From contig NC_091050.1 of NCBI RefSeq assembly GCF_963966145.1, positions 14,694,001 through 14,758,000 of the forward strand: 64,000 bases of DNA, given 5' to 3'. Both the position numbers and the translations under genes were made by a program. A model generated the notes under the pieces. It was not told the DNA's origin and did no database searches. It saw nothing but the letters and a program-made list of their open reading frames with translations. This stretch comes from Tenebrio molitor (Eukaryota; Arthropoda; Insecta; Coleoptera; Tenebrionidae). Below, piece by piece: positions 24,174 to 37,262 of the stretch (positions are counted from its first letter, which is position 1; each line of letters starts with the position of its first letter).

Positions 24174-25173
24174 CGTGACAACTCTACCAACGAATTGGAG
24201 CCAGTTTGGTGGTGGAGTTGGTTAAATGTACCCAAAATTGTGCAATTTTGATGGTCTGTGAGTTTCTTGGATGGATGTTTTCGTGAAATATTGCGGCTTT
24301 GCTAATGTGACAAGTGAACTTATCTAATGGTCGATGTAGATGGTGAGTGAGTGATTTAATGGGTCAGTTGCGGTTTTACGTGAGTTCTTGTAACTCTCCT
24401 AGACCGTAAAGCATTTATTGGATAAAGAGTGTTACATTACATGGTAATGATTGTGGAAAATTTGCCACAACAGTCTAATTATCTAATTTGAACTCATCCC
24501 CACAAACCTGTCGAGGTTAAAAACACCAATTTCCGACATTTTTTTTCTTCTGAGCTTGCCTCATCACTTTTGTCGCCACAAATTGAAAGAAATTGTGAGG
24601 ATCTGTGACCCCCAAAACACGCATTTACGCCAGATAAAAGTTTTGACAGTTTGGACGTTTGTTGACGTTTAAGTGACAGACATTAGGTTGCTTTGATTTC
24701 TTTGCATAACGCTGGTGCTCCAGATTGTTCGCAACTCACTTACATAAAGTCTCCGTTTTTGGTCGAATTATTTTATTTACCAACCGCAGTTCCCGCTTGG
24801 AAATTTCTCGTACGCTCATACGTTAAATAATACGAATCGAGCGGCGGCAGCTCACTGGAATATAAATCTGGAAGCGCCGCAAACACTATTGAATCACAAT
24901 CGATCCGGAAGCCGGTAAATCGTTTCTTCAATAAATGGTCATCGCCTGAAGAGGCGCCGGTCGTTGCCTCCGCCGCTTCCTCCTCCGAACGCGAAGAAGT
25001 GTGCCGCGATCTTTGACGGATGCATCAGGGGCGCCAACCCAAGGCCGCCGACTTCAATCACCGCGAGACGAGTTTTTGCGCTAATTGAAAGAAGTGCGTC
25101 GAAACGCGGCCCCATCCAAGTCAGCCTTAATCGACTCCCGAGATAATTCCGCTTCCATTTGCGTCACAGACAT

Positions 25174-27513
25174 ACGTGCAGCGATCATGCAAATGGCATG
25201 TAAACAGGCCGTTACGAGCGGAACAAAGGCGGCGGTGCATCTCGAGAGGGGGCCCGAGGGTGCGACAGCTAACGAGGGGATGAAAAATATGATTTGGGGG
25301 TGCGTGAGGCACGGGGCGGCTCACCTGCACTCAGACGGTCTTCAAACTTGCCCAATTAAACTAAAACTAACACAACCGGACTCACCGATGACTGGAATTG
25401 GCAGAATGGGGCGAATTGGGTTAAAAGTTAGCGCGGTTTATGGTCACAATGGAGGAGTTGGGCTGTGTGCACAGGGATAGACGTTACATTACCTTTCTGG
25501 GTGAGGGTTCTGGTCATCGGTTGACTGGAGAGTTGGCCAAGTTGAAATTAAAGGGGATGCCAACACAATGAAAATTAAGGGACTAAAATTAATCAAGTGT
25601 TTAAAATGACATTTAAAAAAAAATCTGGACGCTAAAATTTTTGGGACATTCAAAGTAGCTCGTCCTTAATTTTTTTCGTAAACAAACCGATAAAACGTGG
25701 TATCTTTCCGATACTCCGTAAAAATTAATGTAAACGAAAAGTCCTATCATTTGTTCTTTCGCAGAATGTCAAATCTTTTTCATCTTTTCGACGAAACAAC
25801 TATACTTATGTACCTACCTACACACCTGAGGATTAAGCAAACAAACATTTTCAAGAGATTACGGTATTTTTCAACAGTTGGGAGTGTTGGGACCCATCCA
25901 CTCGCTCTACCTGTCCAATTAGTTCTTGAGTTTTCTTCCTGATGCTTGGTCAAAAGCAGAAAACATTAATTGTGATAACGGTCTTTTCACGATCACGATC
26001 AAAATTATTCCTGTCAGGTGACATCACCTTTTGCAGACGACAATGTTGATTATTAGTCATTACTGGCGACTCCGGAAGTAAAGTACCTTATTTTGCATTT
26101 CGTTACTATTATCTTAATTAATTATTATGCTTGATTTTTTGGAAACTGGATCCGGATCAATTTGACAAGATGTCAAACTCCCACATGTTAAACAGGAAAC
26201 TGTAAACATTTCCACATAAAAGCGGCCAAAATCCAATAAAATCTGAGTGTAAATAGCGGTTAATTGCCCAAAATGATTGATAAAAAATATGCGAAACCAC
26301 TTCCGGTTGACGAGTCCCAAGGCCGCGTCCAATCACTGCTGGTCTAAATTCGGAGAAATGACCGTTTGACCCTTTGCCACGTGTTCCCACAGTTGAAATT
26401 ATTTTTAATGAAAACGACAATTACCCAATCTCGACAAATAGAAAGATAAAACGAACAAACAAACCTATGTCAACAAACACCGTTTGTGTAAATACGTCTG
26501 ATTAAATTAACAACCGCGACATACCTGAAGTGGTCAACCGGTGTAGTGGTGTGAGTCTGCACGCCCCTCGACTTTCGATTTTGAACCGGTGCAGAGGTGC
26601 GGAAGACCGACATTACTCCGGTGCCCACTTTTCATTACAACAAATAATTGTTATTGGTAAATTGGGGCATTTGTCGGCTTAACAGCGCAAATAGCGGAAC
26701 GAGTTCCAACTTATTATGTTAATAAATTATTTTTAATGTAGTGCGTCTGTACAATTTTATTATTGTCCGATGCGCCTTTCCCATCGTCCCGAACAGCAAC
26801 GAAGTTAGTCGTGTTCGGCACGTCCTGCGGTTAGGTGCGCGTTCAGGGAGCTAACTTCACGCATCAAGATCCTTCACTCGTCAGTGTGATGTAAAATGTG
26901 AATTGTGAAATAAATAGGTAATTGCACGTTTTTGGTCACGTTGGGGACGGTGTAGTCAGTCGAGGGGATCACGTGGGGGCTGCGGGAGAGCGAGCCCCGC
27001 CGGATGGAATCGTCCGAATTGGAGGTTATATTGATATGAATGTGGATGTCAGCCAGCCATTCATTTCAATTTATTTGCATTTCACGTTGGAACAGGCGTC
27101 GAATTTGTGATCGTCTGTATCGCTAACGATGCATTGTTGTCTTTGTTGAACGTGGCCGAGAGTCAGATGCAGCGGTGTTGTTGTTTCAGGAGCCGAAGAC
27201 ACGAAGGGGGAGTGATGTATTTACGATGCGAGGCACAAGTTAAAAGTGATCATGTCGATAGTGAAGTGCACCGGAAAAATGGCAAGAGTACATGTGCGGT
27301 GTAACCTGGAAATCTGGAAGCACAGCAAATGGAGGACTATTGACAAACTGAGATAATAAACAACCAAATTTTAAGTTATACCTAATTCACCGCAACTATC
27401 TCGAATTAAACATTCCACGTTGATTAGCTCTAGTGCCATATTTATAATTTTCGTTAGTCGATTCCGCAACCAAAGCCTCACTAGCACATACCTCATATGT
27501 TAACAAGTCGGTG
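25174..27513. other. Intergenic and presumed 5' region of sulfateless
   Basis: The first part (25180-25480) is GC-rich with an ATGCAAAT octamer at 25187 and a TGTAAACA at 25199. The middle is AT-rich and empty. The stretch 26760-26910 is GC-balanced, contains TCAGT-like initiators and ends with a possible donor (AAATAG then GTAATT), so it may be a non-coding first exon of sulfateless; that is a guess. Confidence 0.35.
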
Positions 27514-30500
27514 ATGGGAGAAGACGGCAGACCTCTTCTGGGGGTCCCGAAGATTCGAATCGTGCACAAGGTCCTGCGCCGCTTTCGCAAGCGCAGCCAC
27601 TGCGTCTACAAAGCGTCCACCCTCAAGAAATGCGTGGTGGCCATCATCTTCGTCAGCATCCTCCTCATCATCTTCTACTCGCAGCACATCGGTCACTCGT
27701 CCTCTTATCTCTCGGGGTGAGTCACACGACCGACCAAATCAAAGACGAGCGCTATCGCCGAATTCAAAGAACACGTTATTTTTCGCATGTGACGCAACCG
27801 CTCCAAATCGTAAATCTCGGCCTGCATCGATGTCATGAACGAATGACGCGCGTTAAACGAATAAGTTGGGGCATTTTTCGCAGATTTTCCGAACGAATCG
27901 AGCACAATCGAGGGCCATGAACCTATGAGCCAGCTCGCAAACACAAATCGTAATCGCGACAACGACAACTTGGTGATTTTACGCCTCTCAAAACAGCGAT
28001 TAAAGCGAGGGTAATAATTACAGGCCCACCGAAAACAAACACCGCATGGGACCGTCGGGAAACGCCGACAATCTGTTACACAGTCGCGATTTTCTGTTGA
28101 CACGAATACTTAATGAGCCGTCGTGAAAGGAGATATCGCTCCTGTGAAAAAACATCGAATCCAACGAGCGTGGAATATTTTTGCGGATATTTCTGGATTC
28201 GGGGTGAGCGCACCGGTGATGGTCAGCAGATTTTTTCCGTGTTTTCAAAATCGTACAGCCGAAAACTTGTTGATTCGACCTTTCCTAGAGTATTTTTAGA
28301 CGAATCTCGGCGAGACAAAGCGCGAAGAAATCGGTACGTTTCGATACCGACAAGACCAGGAACAAGTGCTTCGTTTGTTTACGACGGCATTACATCGGTG
28401 GCCTCGTATAATTCATAGTAAAACTAAACTTATTGATTGTTCCTGCTGGACTAAAGCCGCGTTTACGCCCTGTTATTGTTGGTTAAAGCGCGGTTTACAC
28501 TGCGCGCGAGGTGCGTATCGGTAATGGATCGGGTGCCAGCGGTTTAGAGTGCAGTCCGCCGAAAAAAACATCTCAATTTAATATGTCGCACGAGTTATAA
28601 TAATTTACATAACGTAGGTACCGTAAAAATTGCAATAAGCAACGAGTCGGCATTTGCTAAAGGTTTTTTCGATTTGTGAGTCGTAAAAGTTCACCGATGC
28701 CCTTGAAATGTCAAACATAAATTAATTTTTTTATGCTTTATTAACTGTGGTAAACGTAAACAATAGTATAGTTCGATTAGAACAATCAAACACTCGGGAA
28801 TAAAAACTTTGTTTGACTATTTACCAAGGTTTGATATTTAAAAAAGTAAATTGAAATTTAATTTTTCTTGTTTCGCCGAAAAGTGAACTTCCAGTTTTTA
28901 AGCGTTTGCGAGTTTGTTGTGAATGTCACATTTGCGATATTAAAAAAATAAATAAAATATTCATGAGGTTGGATTTAATGCAAATAGTTTTGTGTTTATG
29001 TAAAACAAGTAGTTTTCAGTTCGTTAAATGTGAAATCCCTTTGACATTGACTGTTAATTCCACTCCGCAGATATACATTAATCAACATTTTATTAGTTCC
29101 AATATTCTGTTGATTTGCCACAAATGGTCCAATAAGTGTCAACATGAAGAATGTAATTGATTTATAATTTCGGTTTTATGCAATTGGGTCGAATATGAAA
29201 TTAATTGCGTTTTTTTAACGTCTCGAACCGTATTCAAATTATTATTTTCAATTTGTTCGAGCGAAATGATAAGAAGCTTAGTTGGGGATTTGTTGTTCCT
29301 TTTTTTTGCCATTTTAACAGTGATACATTATTTTTTTGTAAGTCGTTATTAAACAACGGAAGATTTTCAATGAAGGAATTATTTTTTCTCGAACATAAGT
29401 CCTCTCATAAAATAGTTTCAGAAAGTGTTGTTTAAATCACACTGTAAAATGCAAAAGCCAATCTTTTAATTTAACATTTTATCAGGGACGAAGAACAAAG
29501 TTGATTTTCATTTCCCCAACGTAAAATTGTTTTTTATAACGTCTCTGAAAGTATTAATAAAATTATTATTTGCAATTTGCGTAAGCGAAGTGATAAGAAG
29601 CTTTGTTGAGGATTTGTTATTCCTTTTTTCCATTGTAACAGCGATAAATCATATTTAATCGTATTTCGGTATTGAACAATAGAAGATTAGTTTAATTTTT
29701 AGTTCTAATATCTTCAAACAGTAAGTTTACTAATTGGGAGGGCAAATCCTCAATTGAGTGAGTGAATTACAAATTTCCGGAAGAATTTTCGAGCTCACGA
29801 ACAGTTGTTCGGCTCCGGAAGCAAGCACGAGTCGCAGACGAGCGCTTTATTTCCGTACAACAGCAAAAGAATGAGTGCAAAATGAGGAAAGATTTACAGA
29901 AACTAATTCACACGCGCGTGGGAGATTCGACAAGAAAATCGCACGCCAACACCAAAGAATTCCAAGAAGAGGTGTATTTAAATAAAATACGTAAATGTCA
30001 AACGAGCAACATTCGAGTTCTCGCAGTAACAGTGATCAAAAAATGTTATAAACTACAGAAAAAAAAAGTGATTTATTAATTTTAGAAATTGCCAAACATT
30101 TCCGGAGATGTTTGTTGTCGTTGCCATGATAATGGGACCAAATGGAAGCTTTCTATTGGATGTTTACCCCAGACGCGCGATTTTCAAAATTTTCGAAATT
30201 AAAAAAAAATTCGGACTGTTGTGTCAATTCAAAAAAGCCGAAGCGAACTTTTTAATGATTTTTGTTTGTTTTGTACACAAAGTAGAAAAGTGGCCAAATT
30301 ACTTTCTTTCACATGTCGAACTGTAGACCATAGAAAAAAGAAAATCTGAGAAAATTTAATATTTTATAAAGAACAAATATTTTGATTTCTCAAACGTGAA
30401 ATATTTTCTTCCAACATTTTAAGTGTTATGGGCAGAATACCTGTCGGGCATAAAAAGGAAATTTTATATCTTTCTATTTTTCCATCTATTCGAGTGAAAT

Positions 30501-33500
30501 TATAAACAGGTTAGTCAAGAATTCATTCTTTCTTTCCTTGTCACAAGGATAAATTATTCTTGGTCGTGTTTAAGTATCGAACTATGATGGGATCCAATTA
30601 AGAAAGTGTTTTTTTTTAAGCGAAAACAAATCGATTCATAAAATAATTTCAGGAAAATAAGTGAAATAATTATTTTCTACTGTATAAATTTCGACGCTTT
30701 TGTTGTGTAATCAAAATGAACAAAACCCATCCAAGTACAGCTGAATTTAAAAAAACGGGAAATTAAATTTTTCCTAATGTAAATTTGGTTTTAAATATTT
30801 GCCAATTAATTGTCTACTTGACAGTACCTATGAAATAATTTTTAAAAATGTCATTGAATTATTTATTTATAAACTGACATACCGTTAAATAATTCTAACC
30901 TATTTTTCAAACTATGACAAAAATGGAAAAAAACGTGTAATTTTTTTTGACATTTCCCGGTTTTTTTTTAAATTCAGCTGTATGATCCATTACGGAAAAA
31001 TAAAATAAAAACGTTGCAATTTACATTTCAAAAACAATCAATCAGCACAATAAATATGTAGTAGTTTTTTGTTCGACACTGTCAGAATTTGAGAATTTTC
31101 TCCTGCGTGAACGGATTTTGGTAAATGTCACAACTTGTCAAAACGAAACAAAACTCGTGGACCTTTAAAACCCTCGTTTCACTCGAGTTTTAAACTGGCC
31201 CACTCATGCCAAAAAAAGCCCAATTTACACACGAACGAGTTGAATTTTTTTGTTCGACGAGCCCCTTAAAGGCTCCAAATCGCTTAAAATCTTTAAAATT
31301 AGCTTGACGTTTCGTTTTGTGGCGTTTATCAAAATCCGTTCACACAGGAGAAAATTCTCAATTATAATTTAGCTTTTGTCTACATTTATTTGCTTAAAAC
31401 TGGTACAGTGTTTACTTTTTATATTGCTTCAGGGATTTTTCTAATCCAGACATTTTGAAAGAGTTGGAAAATATTTACTCTTTTAAGTAAGTAGAAAAAC
31501 CTTTACTTTCCTCATCAGCCCTTTGCTATGAATGATGGAGTATTATCTAAAAATTTCCGTGAAAAAAAAAACAAATGTATCTAGGAGATAGCGTTGACAA
31601 AGGAATCGTACAAAAATATGTTTCAAGATGTGATATTATCTTTTCGATTGATTTTGGAAATATTGACGCTCTTCAATTGTTCACCGTGTATATCAGTGTT
31701 GTTTCGTTTAAAATTAGAAAGTCGGGTTTATTTCTGTCGAAACCAAAATGACCAAAGTATATTTAAACATTATCAAAACACAAGGTCAATACGTAATAAA
31801 AAATTGACATGGAAGGGTCAAAATCGTATCAATCTTTTTAATGGTGTTACATAAACGGTTCACCGGGTGTGAACGGATTTAAAAATATCATAATCGTCGA
31901 TGAATGGGCAGGAAAAAATGATGTATTTCATGTTTCATAACCGAGATAAGATAACTTGGAAGAATCACCGCTAAATAGCAACCTTTTATATCTGACAATG
32001 GAAAATCACAGTCGCGGTTCGACACAAATACACCAGCACGATTAACAATTTTTTTCTAATGGTATTTTCTTAAAGCTAGGATTTCGAAAACGTGTTTCTA
32101 AATAAAATTCTTTTCGTAAATTCCCAAAGTTGGTTGTTTGAAATAAGTAAACGAAGACGGAAGAATTTTAAATGCGGTTTTCACAAACTTGTTTTTAAAA
32201 TGGCCGCCAAAATGTATCAAAAACTATCGGGTGTTCATTTAAATTTCTGGTCAAAGTTGGCGTTGAAAAGTCGATTGTGAACGCACCACTGGTGTAAAAA
32301 CACAAACAACGCAAAAGCTGAGCTAGATTTAAACAGCTGATGCGTTCACAATCGACTTTTCAACGCCAACTTTGACCGGGAATTTATATGAATACTCGAT
32401 ACTTTATTGATTGATTTATTCGTTTCTTTTTTCTTATTTTGAGATGATCGGAACTCCTGAAACATGGCGGCCTGATAAGTCACAACAAGCTCAAGTATAA
32501 TTTGATTTGTTTGAAAGTATTGGTTTATGTGAAGATATTAATAAAGCGGTACGCGATAAGAGGGACGGTGAAAAAGTTTACAGTTAAAGAATCGTCCCCA
32601 AATGGATAAAATATCCGATTCTGGATTAGAATAGTGCGTTAAAAACAAGCAACAACATGTTCGCACCGTCGCGTCAAAAACGCATCTCTTCCGGAGAGGA
32701 TCGACGTCGACGGCAATCTGTTGAACCCAGATAAGCACGCATCAGGACCGAGCCCCGGGGTTAAGCGAGCAAAGCCGCCTTGATCCGCGCCCACGGAATT
32801 GTTCACTCTCTCGTGGCGACGCCGTTTTTCGCCCAACCGACGAAATAGACTCAATCGCAACGTTTCCAGTTTCATACAAAGAAGCAACCGCCCCGAGCCG
32901 AACATACGATGCGGCGTCATGAACGGCCCCCGAATACCGCAGAACCACGACCACAAAACCGAAGCGAGACTGAGAAGCTACCCCAAAGTTCTCGTTTTCG
33001 TCGAAACGATGTACTCGAAGCTGGGCCGGGACATCGCCGAGCTGCTCGTCCACACCAGGATCAAGTAACGAGCGATGCCGGGGGCCGCGGCCGAACCACA
33101 ACGATTTTTGGGCGTCAATCGAGACTGCTCCGGTTCGGCCGCGGCCGCACCGCTTTCGGGGAAGTCCCGCTATAGCTGGTCTTTCAGGTATAAAGTGGAA
33201 GTGGCCGGGAAGAGCCTCCCGGTGCTGACCAACCTGGACAAGGGCCGCTACGGCGTGATCGTCTTCGAGAACTTCAACAAGTACCTGCAGATGGACAAGT
33301 GGAACCGGGAGCTGTTGGACAAGTACTGCCGCGAGTATTTCGTCGGGATGATAGGATTTATAACGCCGGAAGAGGAGACCCTGGTCGGGTCGCAGCTCAA
33401 AGGATTTCCGCTGTTCATACACACCAACCTGAAACTGAAGGTGAAGGTGAGTCGCACCGGTGAGATTCTGTACAAATGCGAATTTGCAGGATGCCGCTTT

Positions 33501-36500
33501 GAACGCGGCCTCGCAAATCCTGCGCCTGACGAGGGCGGGGGAGACTGCCTGGGGGGACCTGCCTGGAAACGACTGGACAGTTTTCCAGGCCAACCATTCC
33601 ACCTACGAGCCCCTGGAGTGGGCCCACAGGAACGACGACTACCAACCCACAGAAAGTAATTCCGGAATCTGTCAATCAGTGCGACATTTCGACAGTTTTC
33701 TCCGAAACTCCCGATGTTTATTTTTTTTATCACAACAAAATGTGCAAATGTTTGCCGAGCCGCGATAGTGGTTTGTTTGATTTCTCGACTCGTCAAAACA
33801 GTCGAAACGTCTCTCCTCTTCTATTTGTATTTCTCGCCCCAACCGCCCCCTTGTCGCAGGCAACGTCCGCACGCCGCTCCCCACCGTGATCCAGGACCAC
33901 GGCCTCTTCGACAACATCCAGCGCGTCATCTTCGGCTCGGGCCTCAAGTTCTGGCTGCACCGCCTCCTCTTCCTCGACTCCCTCAGCTACCTGAGCCACG
34001 GCCAGCTGTCCCTCTCGCTCGACAGGATGTTCCTGGTGGACATCGACGACATCTTCGTCGGAGACATCGGCACGAGGCTGCGGCCCGAAGACGTGAGGGC
34101 GCTGATAGCGACCCAGGCCCGCATCCAGGCGATGATTCCGCGCTTCAAGTTCAACCTGGGGTTCTCGGGGAAGTACTTCCACCACGGCAACGGCGAGGAG
34201 GACAAGGGCGACGACCTCATCCTCGAGAACATCGACAAGTTCATGTGGTTCTCGCACATGTGGAACCATCAGCAGCCCCACTTGTACGACAACCTGACCG
34301 TGTTGATGGACGACATGATGTTGAACAAGAATTTCGCCAAGATGAAGGGGATTCCGGTCGATTCGGGCTATTCGGTGGCGCCGCACCACTCCGGTGTCTA
34401 TCCGGTGCACGAGTTGCTCTACACGGCGTGGAAGAAGGTCTGGAACATCAGGGTCACCTCCACGGAGGAGTATCCGCACTTGAGGCCGGCCAGGTGCAAA
34501 TCTCGACTGTCACACCGGTTTATAATGGATGTAATTGTCAATTTATGCTCAAACCGCAAAACTTCAACCATAACAATTTCGTACGTTCGTGTAGTAGGCA
34601 CTAATGTGTTAACTTCCGTCAGTAAAGTTCACAGATAATTATTTTTTTTCCAATCGCGAGCCACTAGCGGCGCACTAAGTTGGCGAGAAAAAAAAATCCC
34701 CAACTGGAAACTAGGTTGGCAACAAAAAGCACTAACAGTATTTTTGACATTTTATAATCATTTCTGTGTTTGCTTCTTTTTTCTGTTTTAAATTTATTCG
34801 AAAATAATAAGTGATAGACAAAATCAATTTACATAATAAATATTGATATTGGGCAATCTTTACATAATAGTTAACAGTGCAGTGATCAAAATCCAGATTT
34901 ATGTAGGCGTGTGTAATTGTTACAAATGATGGAGAAACAACACTTTCAATTTTTGCGTCCATTTCAGGACGTAAAAATGACCAACAAAAACTAACGTAAG
35001 ATACGAAAATGCGCATGCGTTCGACGACAAAACATTGCAGATACCATCCTACGTTAACATCCAATATGAACTGGCGTTTAGAGTCCCGGGATTAGTTTGT
35101 TTTGTCGTAGATTGAGACGTGGCTTCATCCACAAGAACATCATGGTTTTGCCGAGACAAACCTGTGGGTTGTTCACACACACGATGCTCATAGACAAGTA
35201 TCCAGGTGGAAGGGAGAAGTTGGATGAATCTATACAGGGAGGAGAACTCTTTCAAACAATAGTATACAACCCTGTAGGTGTCGGTGGTAGATGGTCAAAG
35301 AAAGATCGATTAATTGTCAATTTTCAGATCAATATTTTTATGACGCACATGTCAAACTACGGGAACGATAGGTTAGGTTTATACACTTTTGAATCTGTAA
35401 TCAAGTTCATACAATGTTGGACCAATATTAAGCTTAGTTCAGCGCCACCTCTCCAACTAGCCGAGACTTACTTCAAGCTGTACCCGGGTGAGACCGACCC
35501 GGTGTGGGGGGTGAGTTGTTGTTGGGTGTCTCGATAACTGTGTGACCCGGCTGTTGTAGAATCCCTGCGACGACAGCAGACACCAAAAGATCTGGTCCAG
35601 GAACAAATCGTGCGACTCTCTTCCGAAATTTCTGGTGATCGGACCGCAGAAGACCGGCACGACGGCTCTCTACACTTTCCTCTCTCTGCATCCAGCCATA
35701 GCCAGCAACTTGCCGAGTCCGGACACGTTCGAGGAGATCCAGTTCTTCAACGCCCACAACTACCTCCGGGGACTGGACTGGTGAGTGGCGAGGAGCGCGA
35801 GTGGGAGAGGAAACGCTGTCTGTCTGTCGCAGGTACATGAACTTCTTCCCGGTGGACGCCAACTCCTCCGCCCACTTCTACTTCGAGAAGAGCGCGACGT
35901 ACTTCGACGGCGAGCTGGTGCCGAAGCGGGTGCACGCGCTCCTGCCCCACGCCAAGCTGGTCACGATTCTGATCTCGCCGGCGAAGCGCGCCTACTCCTG
36001 GTACCAGCACACCAAGGCCCACGGCGACATCATCGCCAACAACTACAGCTTCCACCAGGTGATAACGGCGAGCGACACGGCGCCCAAGCCGCTGCGGGAC
36101 CTGCGAAATCGGTGCCTTAACCCGGGGAAGTACGCCCAGCATCTGGAGCGCTGGTTGACGTTCTTCTCACCGCAGTCGTTGCACATCATCGACGGCGAGG
36201 AGCTCAAGTCGAACCCGGTCGAAGTGATGAACGAGATGCAGAAGTTCCTCAAGATCACGCCGTTCTTCAACTACACCGACCACTTGAGGTTCGACCCGAA
36301 GAAGGGGTTCTACTGTCAGGTGGTCAGCGGGGATCACACCAAGTGTCTGGGCAGGAGCAAGGGCCGACAGTACCCGCCGATGGAGGAGAAGTCGCTCAAG
36401 CTGCTTCAGAGATACTACCTCAGTCACAACACGGCGCTGGTCAAGCTAATGAAGAGGATAGGCTTGAGGAACATACCTGATTGGTTGAAAGATGACTTGT

Positions 36501-36517
36501 CCGACTCGTCGGCTTAG
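27514..36517 (+). CDS. sfl: Heparan sulfate N-deacetylase/N-sulfotransferase (sulfateless)
   Basis: Nine coding exons join in phase: 27514-27716, 32870-33064, 33188-33446, 33490-33655, 33860-34493, 35111-35273, 35328-35510, 35560-35780 and 35833-36517. They total 2709 bases and 902 residues, near the usual NDST length. The enzyme is a type II Golgi membrane protein that removes acetyl groups from GlcNAc of heparan sulfate and sulfates the free amine from PAPS. Residues 40-56 are the membrane anchor after a basic cytoplasmic tail. The deacetylase half carries DIDDIFVG (about 335-342), FMWFSHMW and VAPHHSGVYP. The sulfotransferase half carries the PAPS loop PQKTGTTAL (about 630-638), FYFEKSATYF, and the Cys pair with KGRQYP near the end. 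Exon 2's acceptor is pyrimidine-poor but phase-correct. Intron 1 is about 5.2 kb. Poly(A) signals lie at 36567 and 37147. Confidence 0.95.
29205..30660. repeat. Three old, diverged repeats inside the sulfateless intron
   Basis: Segments near 29205-29440, 29525-29720 and 30480-30660 share words such as AACGTCTC, GCGAAATGATAAGAAGCTT, GATTTGTTGTTCC and TCATAAAATAGTTTCAG in the same order. They look like successive copies of one unit. They are too diverged to set exact borders by eye. Confidence 0.45.
30736..30982. mobile_element. MITE family A, diverged copy 4
   Basis: Ends TACAGCTGAATTT and AAATTCAGCTGTA, interior in the opposite orientation to the other family members (CCTAATGTAAATTTGG near the left end). 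It is more decayed than the copies at 10484-19336. Confidence 0.65.
31066..31361. repeat. Foldback repeat, copy 2 of 3
   Basis: The left arm starts GTTCGACACTGTCAGAATTT, the centre has GTTTCACTCGAGTTTTAAAC and GCCAAAAAAAGCCCAA, and the right arm is an inverted copy of the left (AATCCGTTCACACAGGAG). Of the three copies it shows best that the whole element is a large inverted repeat. Confidence 0.75.
32234..32392. mobile_element. Foldback MITE with about 52-base arms
   Basis: The arms 32234-32285 and 32341-32392 are inverted copies with a few mismatches; the core GTCAAAGTTGGCGTTGAAAA with TCGATTGTGAACGCA is perfect. The loop is 55 bases. It lies about 480 bases upstream of sulfateless exon 2. 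Confidence 0.8.
34494..35110. other. Intron 5 of sulfateless
   Basis: AT-rich intron between a GTGCAA donor and a TCGTAG acceptor. Nothing else was recognised in it. Confidence 0.6.
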
Positions 36518-37262
36518 GTTTCGGTACTTAGGTGTGATATTTTAATAGAACAATCTTGCTGATAATAATAAATTGATTATTTAATGTAATGAAATGACAT
36601 ATCACGTTTGAATTTTAGGCAATACTATTCTAAAGTTGAAATCAATTAATTGCATAACCGAGATTATGCAACGACGAATAGTTTTTCGAGGCGTTGTCCA
36701 TTTTTCATGTCAGTAGGAATGTTTCATATACGGTGTTAGCTAGACGATGTGCAATAGTTTTTCCTTACGTCCATGATGTGAGCTTAATAGATGTTCTAAA
36801 CGAAGTATACCTGCTAGGTTAGAATTCATTCAATTCCTCTTTCAAGCATATCCATCGACTGAATGTACTGTAAGCTTCAACCGTTCTATTCCTCGTACGG
36901 GTACGCAGAATAGAGTGTGATTTCGTGTAATAATTGTGTATATATTTTTATTTATAACTAAGATTCGTGCCATTTTTGTACATATTCCATTTTTATCGAT
37001 AACTGGCAGTTTATGATTGTTAGATATGTTTCATGTCTATTTTATGAGATTGATGTATATTGCATGTAATTTATAACATTTTAAAAGTCACACATTGATG
37101 TACATATTTCACGGATTGCATAGCTGTTAAAAAGACGTAAAATGACAATAAAATGATATAATATTGATTGACGTTTCTCATTTCGTAAACGCTGACATTT
37201 CCGCACTTGTTGACGATCACCGATCCGTCAAATGCGGTACGGACATAACCTCACTTTGTGAG
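36518..37262. other. 3' untranslated region of sulfateless and ALG2 leader
   Basis: AATAAA signals occur at 36567-36572 and 37147-37152. The second lies only about 110 bases before the ALG2 start, so the two genes are very close. A 17-base CATAACCTCACTTTGTG sits at 37244-37260, directly before the ALG2 ATG. Confidence 0.55.

Larger units (their letters stand above)
21406..25173. repeat. Segmental duplication, right copy
   Basis: This 3.77 kb block is the counterpart of 14530-18377. It begins with the copied tail of the RR-2 gene 3' untranslated region, but no RR-2 coding sequence precedes it here, so this copy is the derived one at its left edge. It ends at GCGTCACAGACAT, after which the two flanks diverge completely. 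Confidence 0.92.
27717..32869. other. First intron of sulfateless
   Basis: AT-rich, with diverged repeats near 29205, 29525 and 30480, MITE family A copy 4 (30736), foldback copy 2 (31066) and a hairpin element (32234). No additional exon was recognised, although a small one cannot be excluded. Confidence 0.5.

Noticed and set aside
27511..27513. GTG as start of sulfateless
   Set aside because: An ATG follows immediately at 27514, and eukaryotic translation would use it.
32742..33602. A 286-codon open frame on the minus strand
   Set aside because: It lies opposite sulfateless exons 2-4 and is explained by their GC-rich codon use; it has no family similarity and crosses the introns.
33793..34479. 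A 228-codon open frame on the minus strand
   Set aside because: Shadow of sulfateless exon 5.
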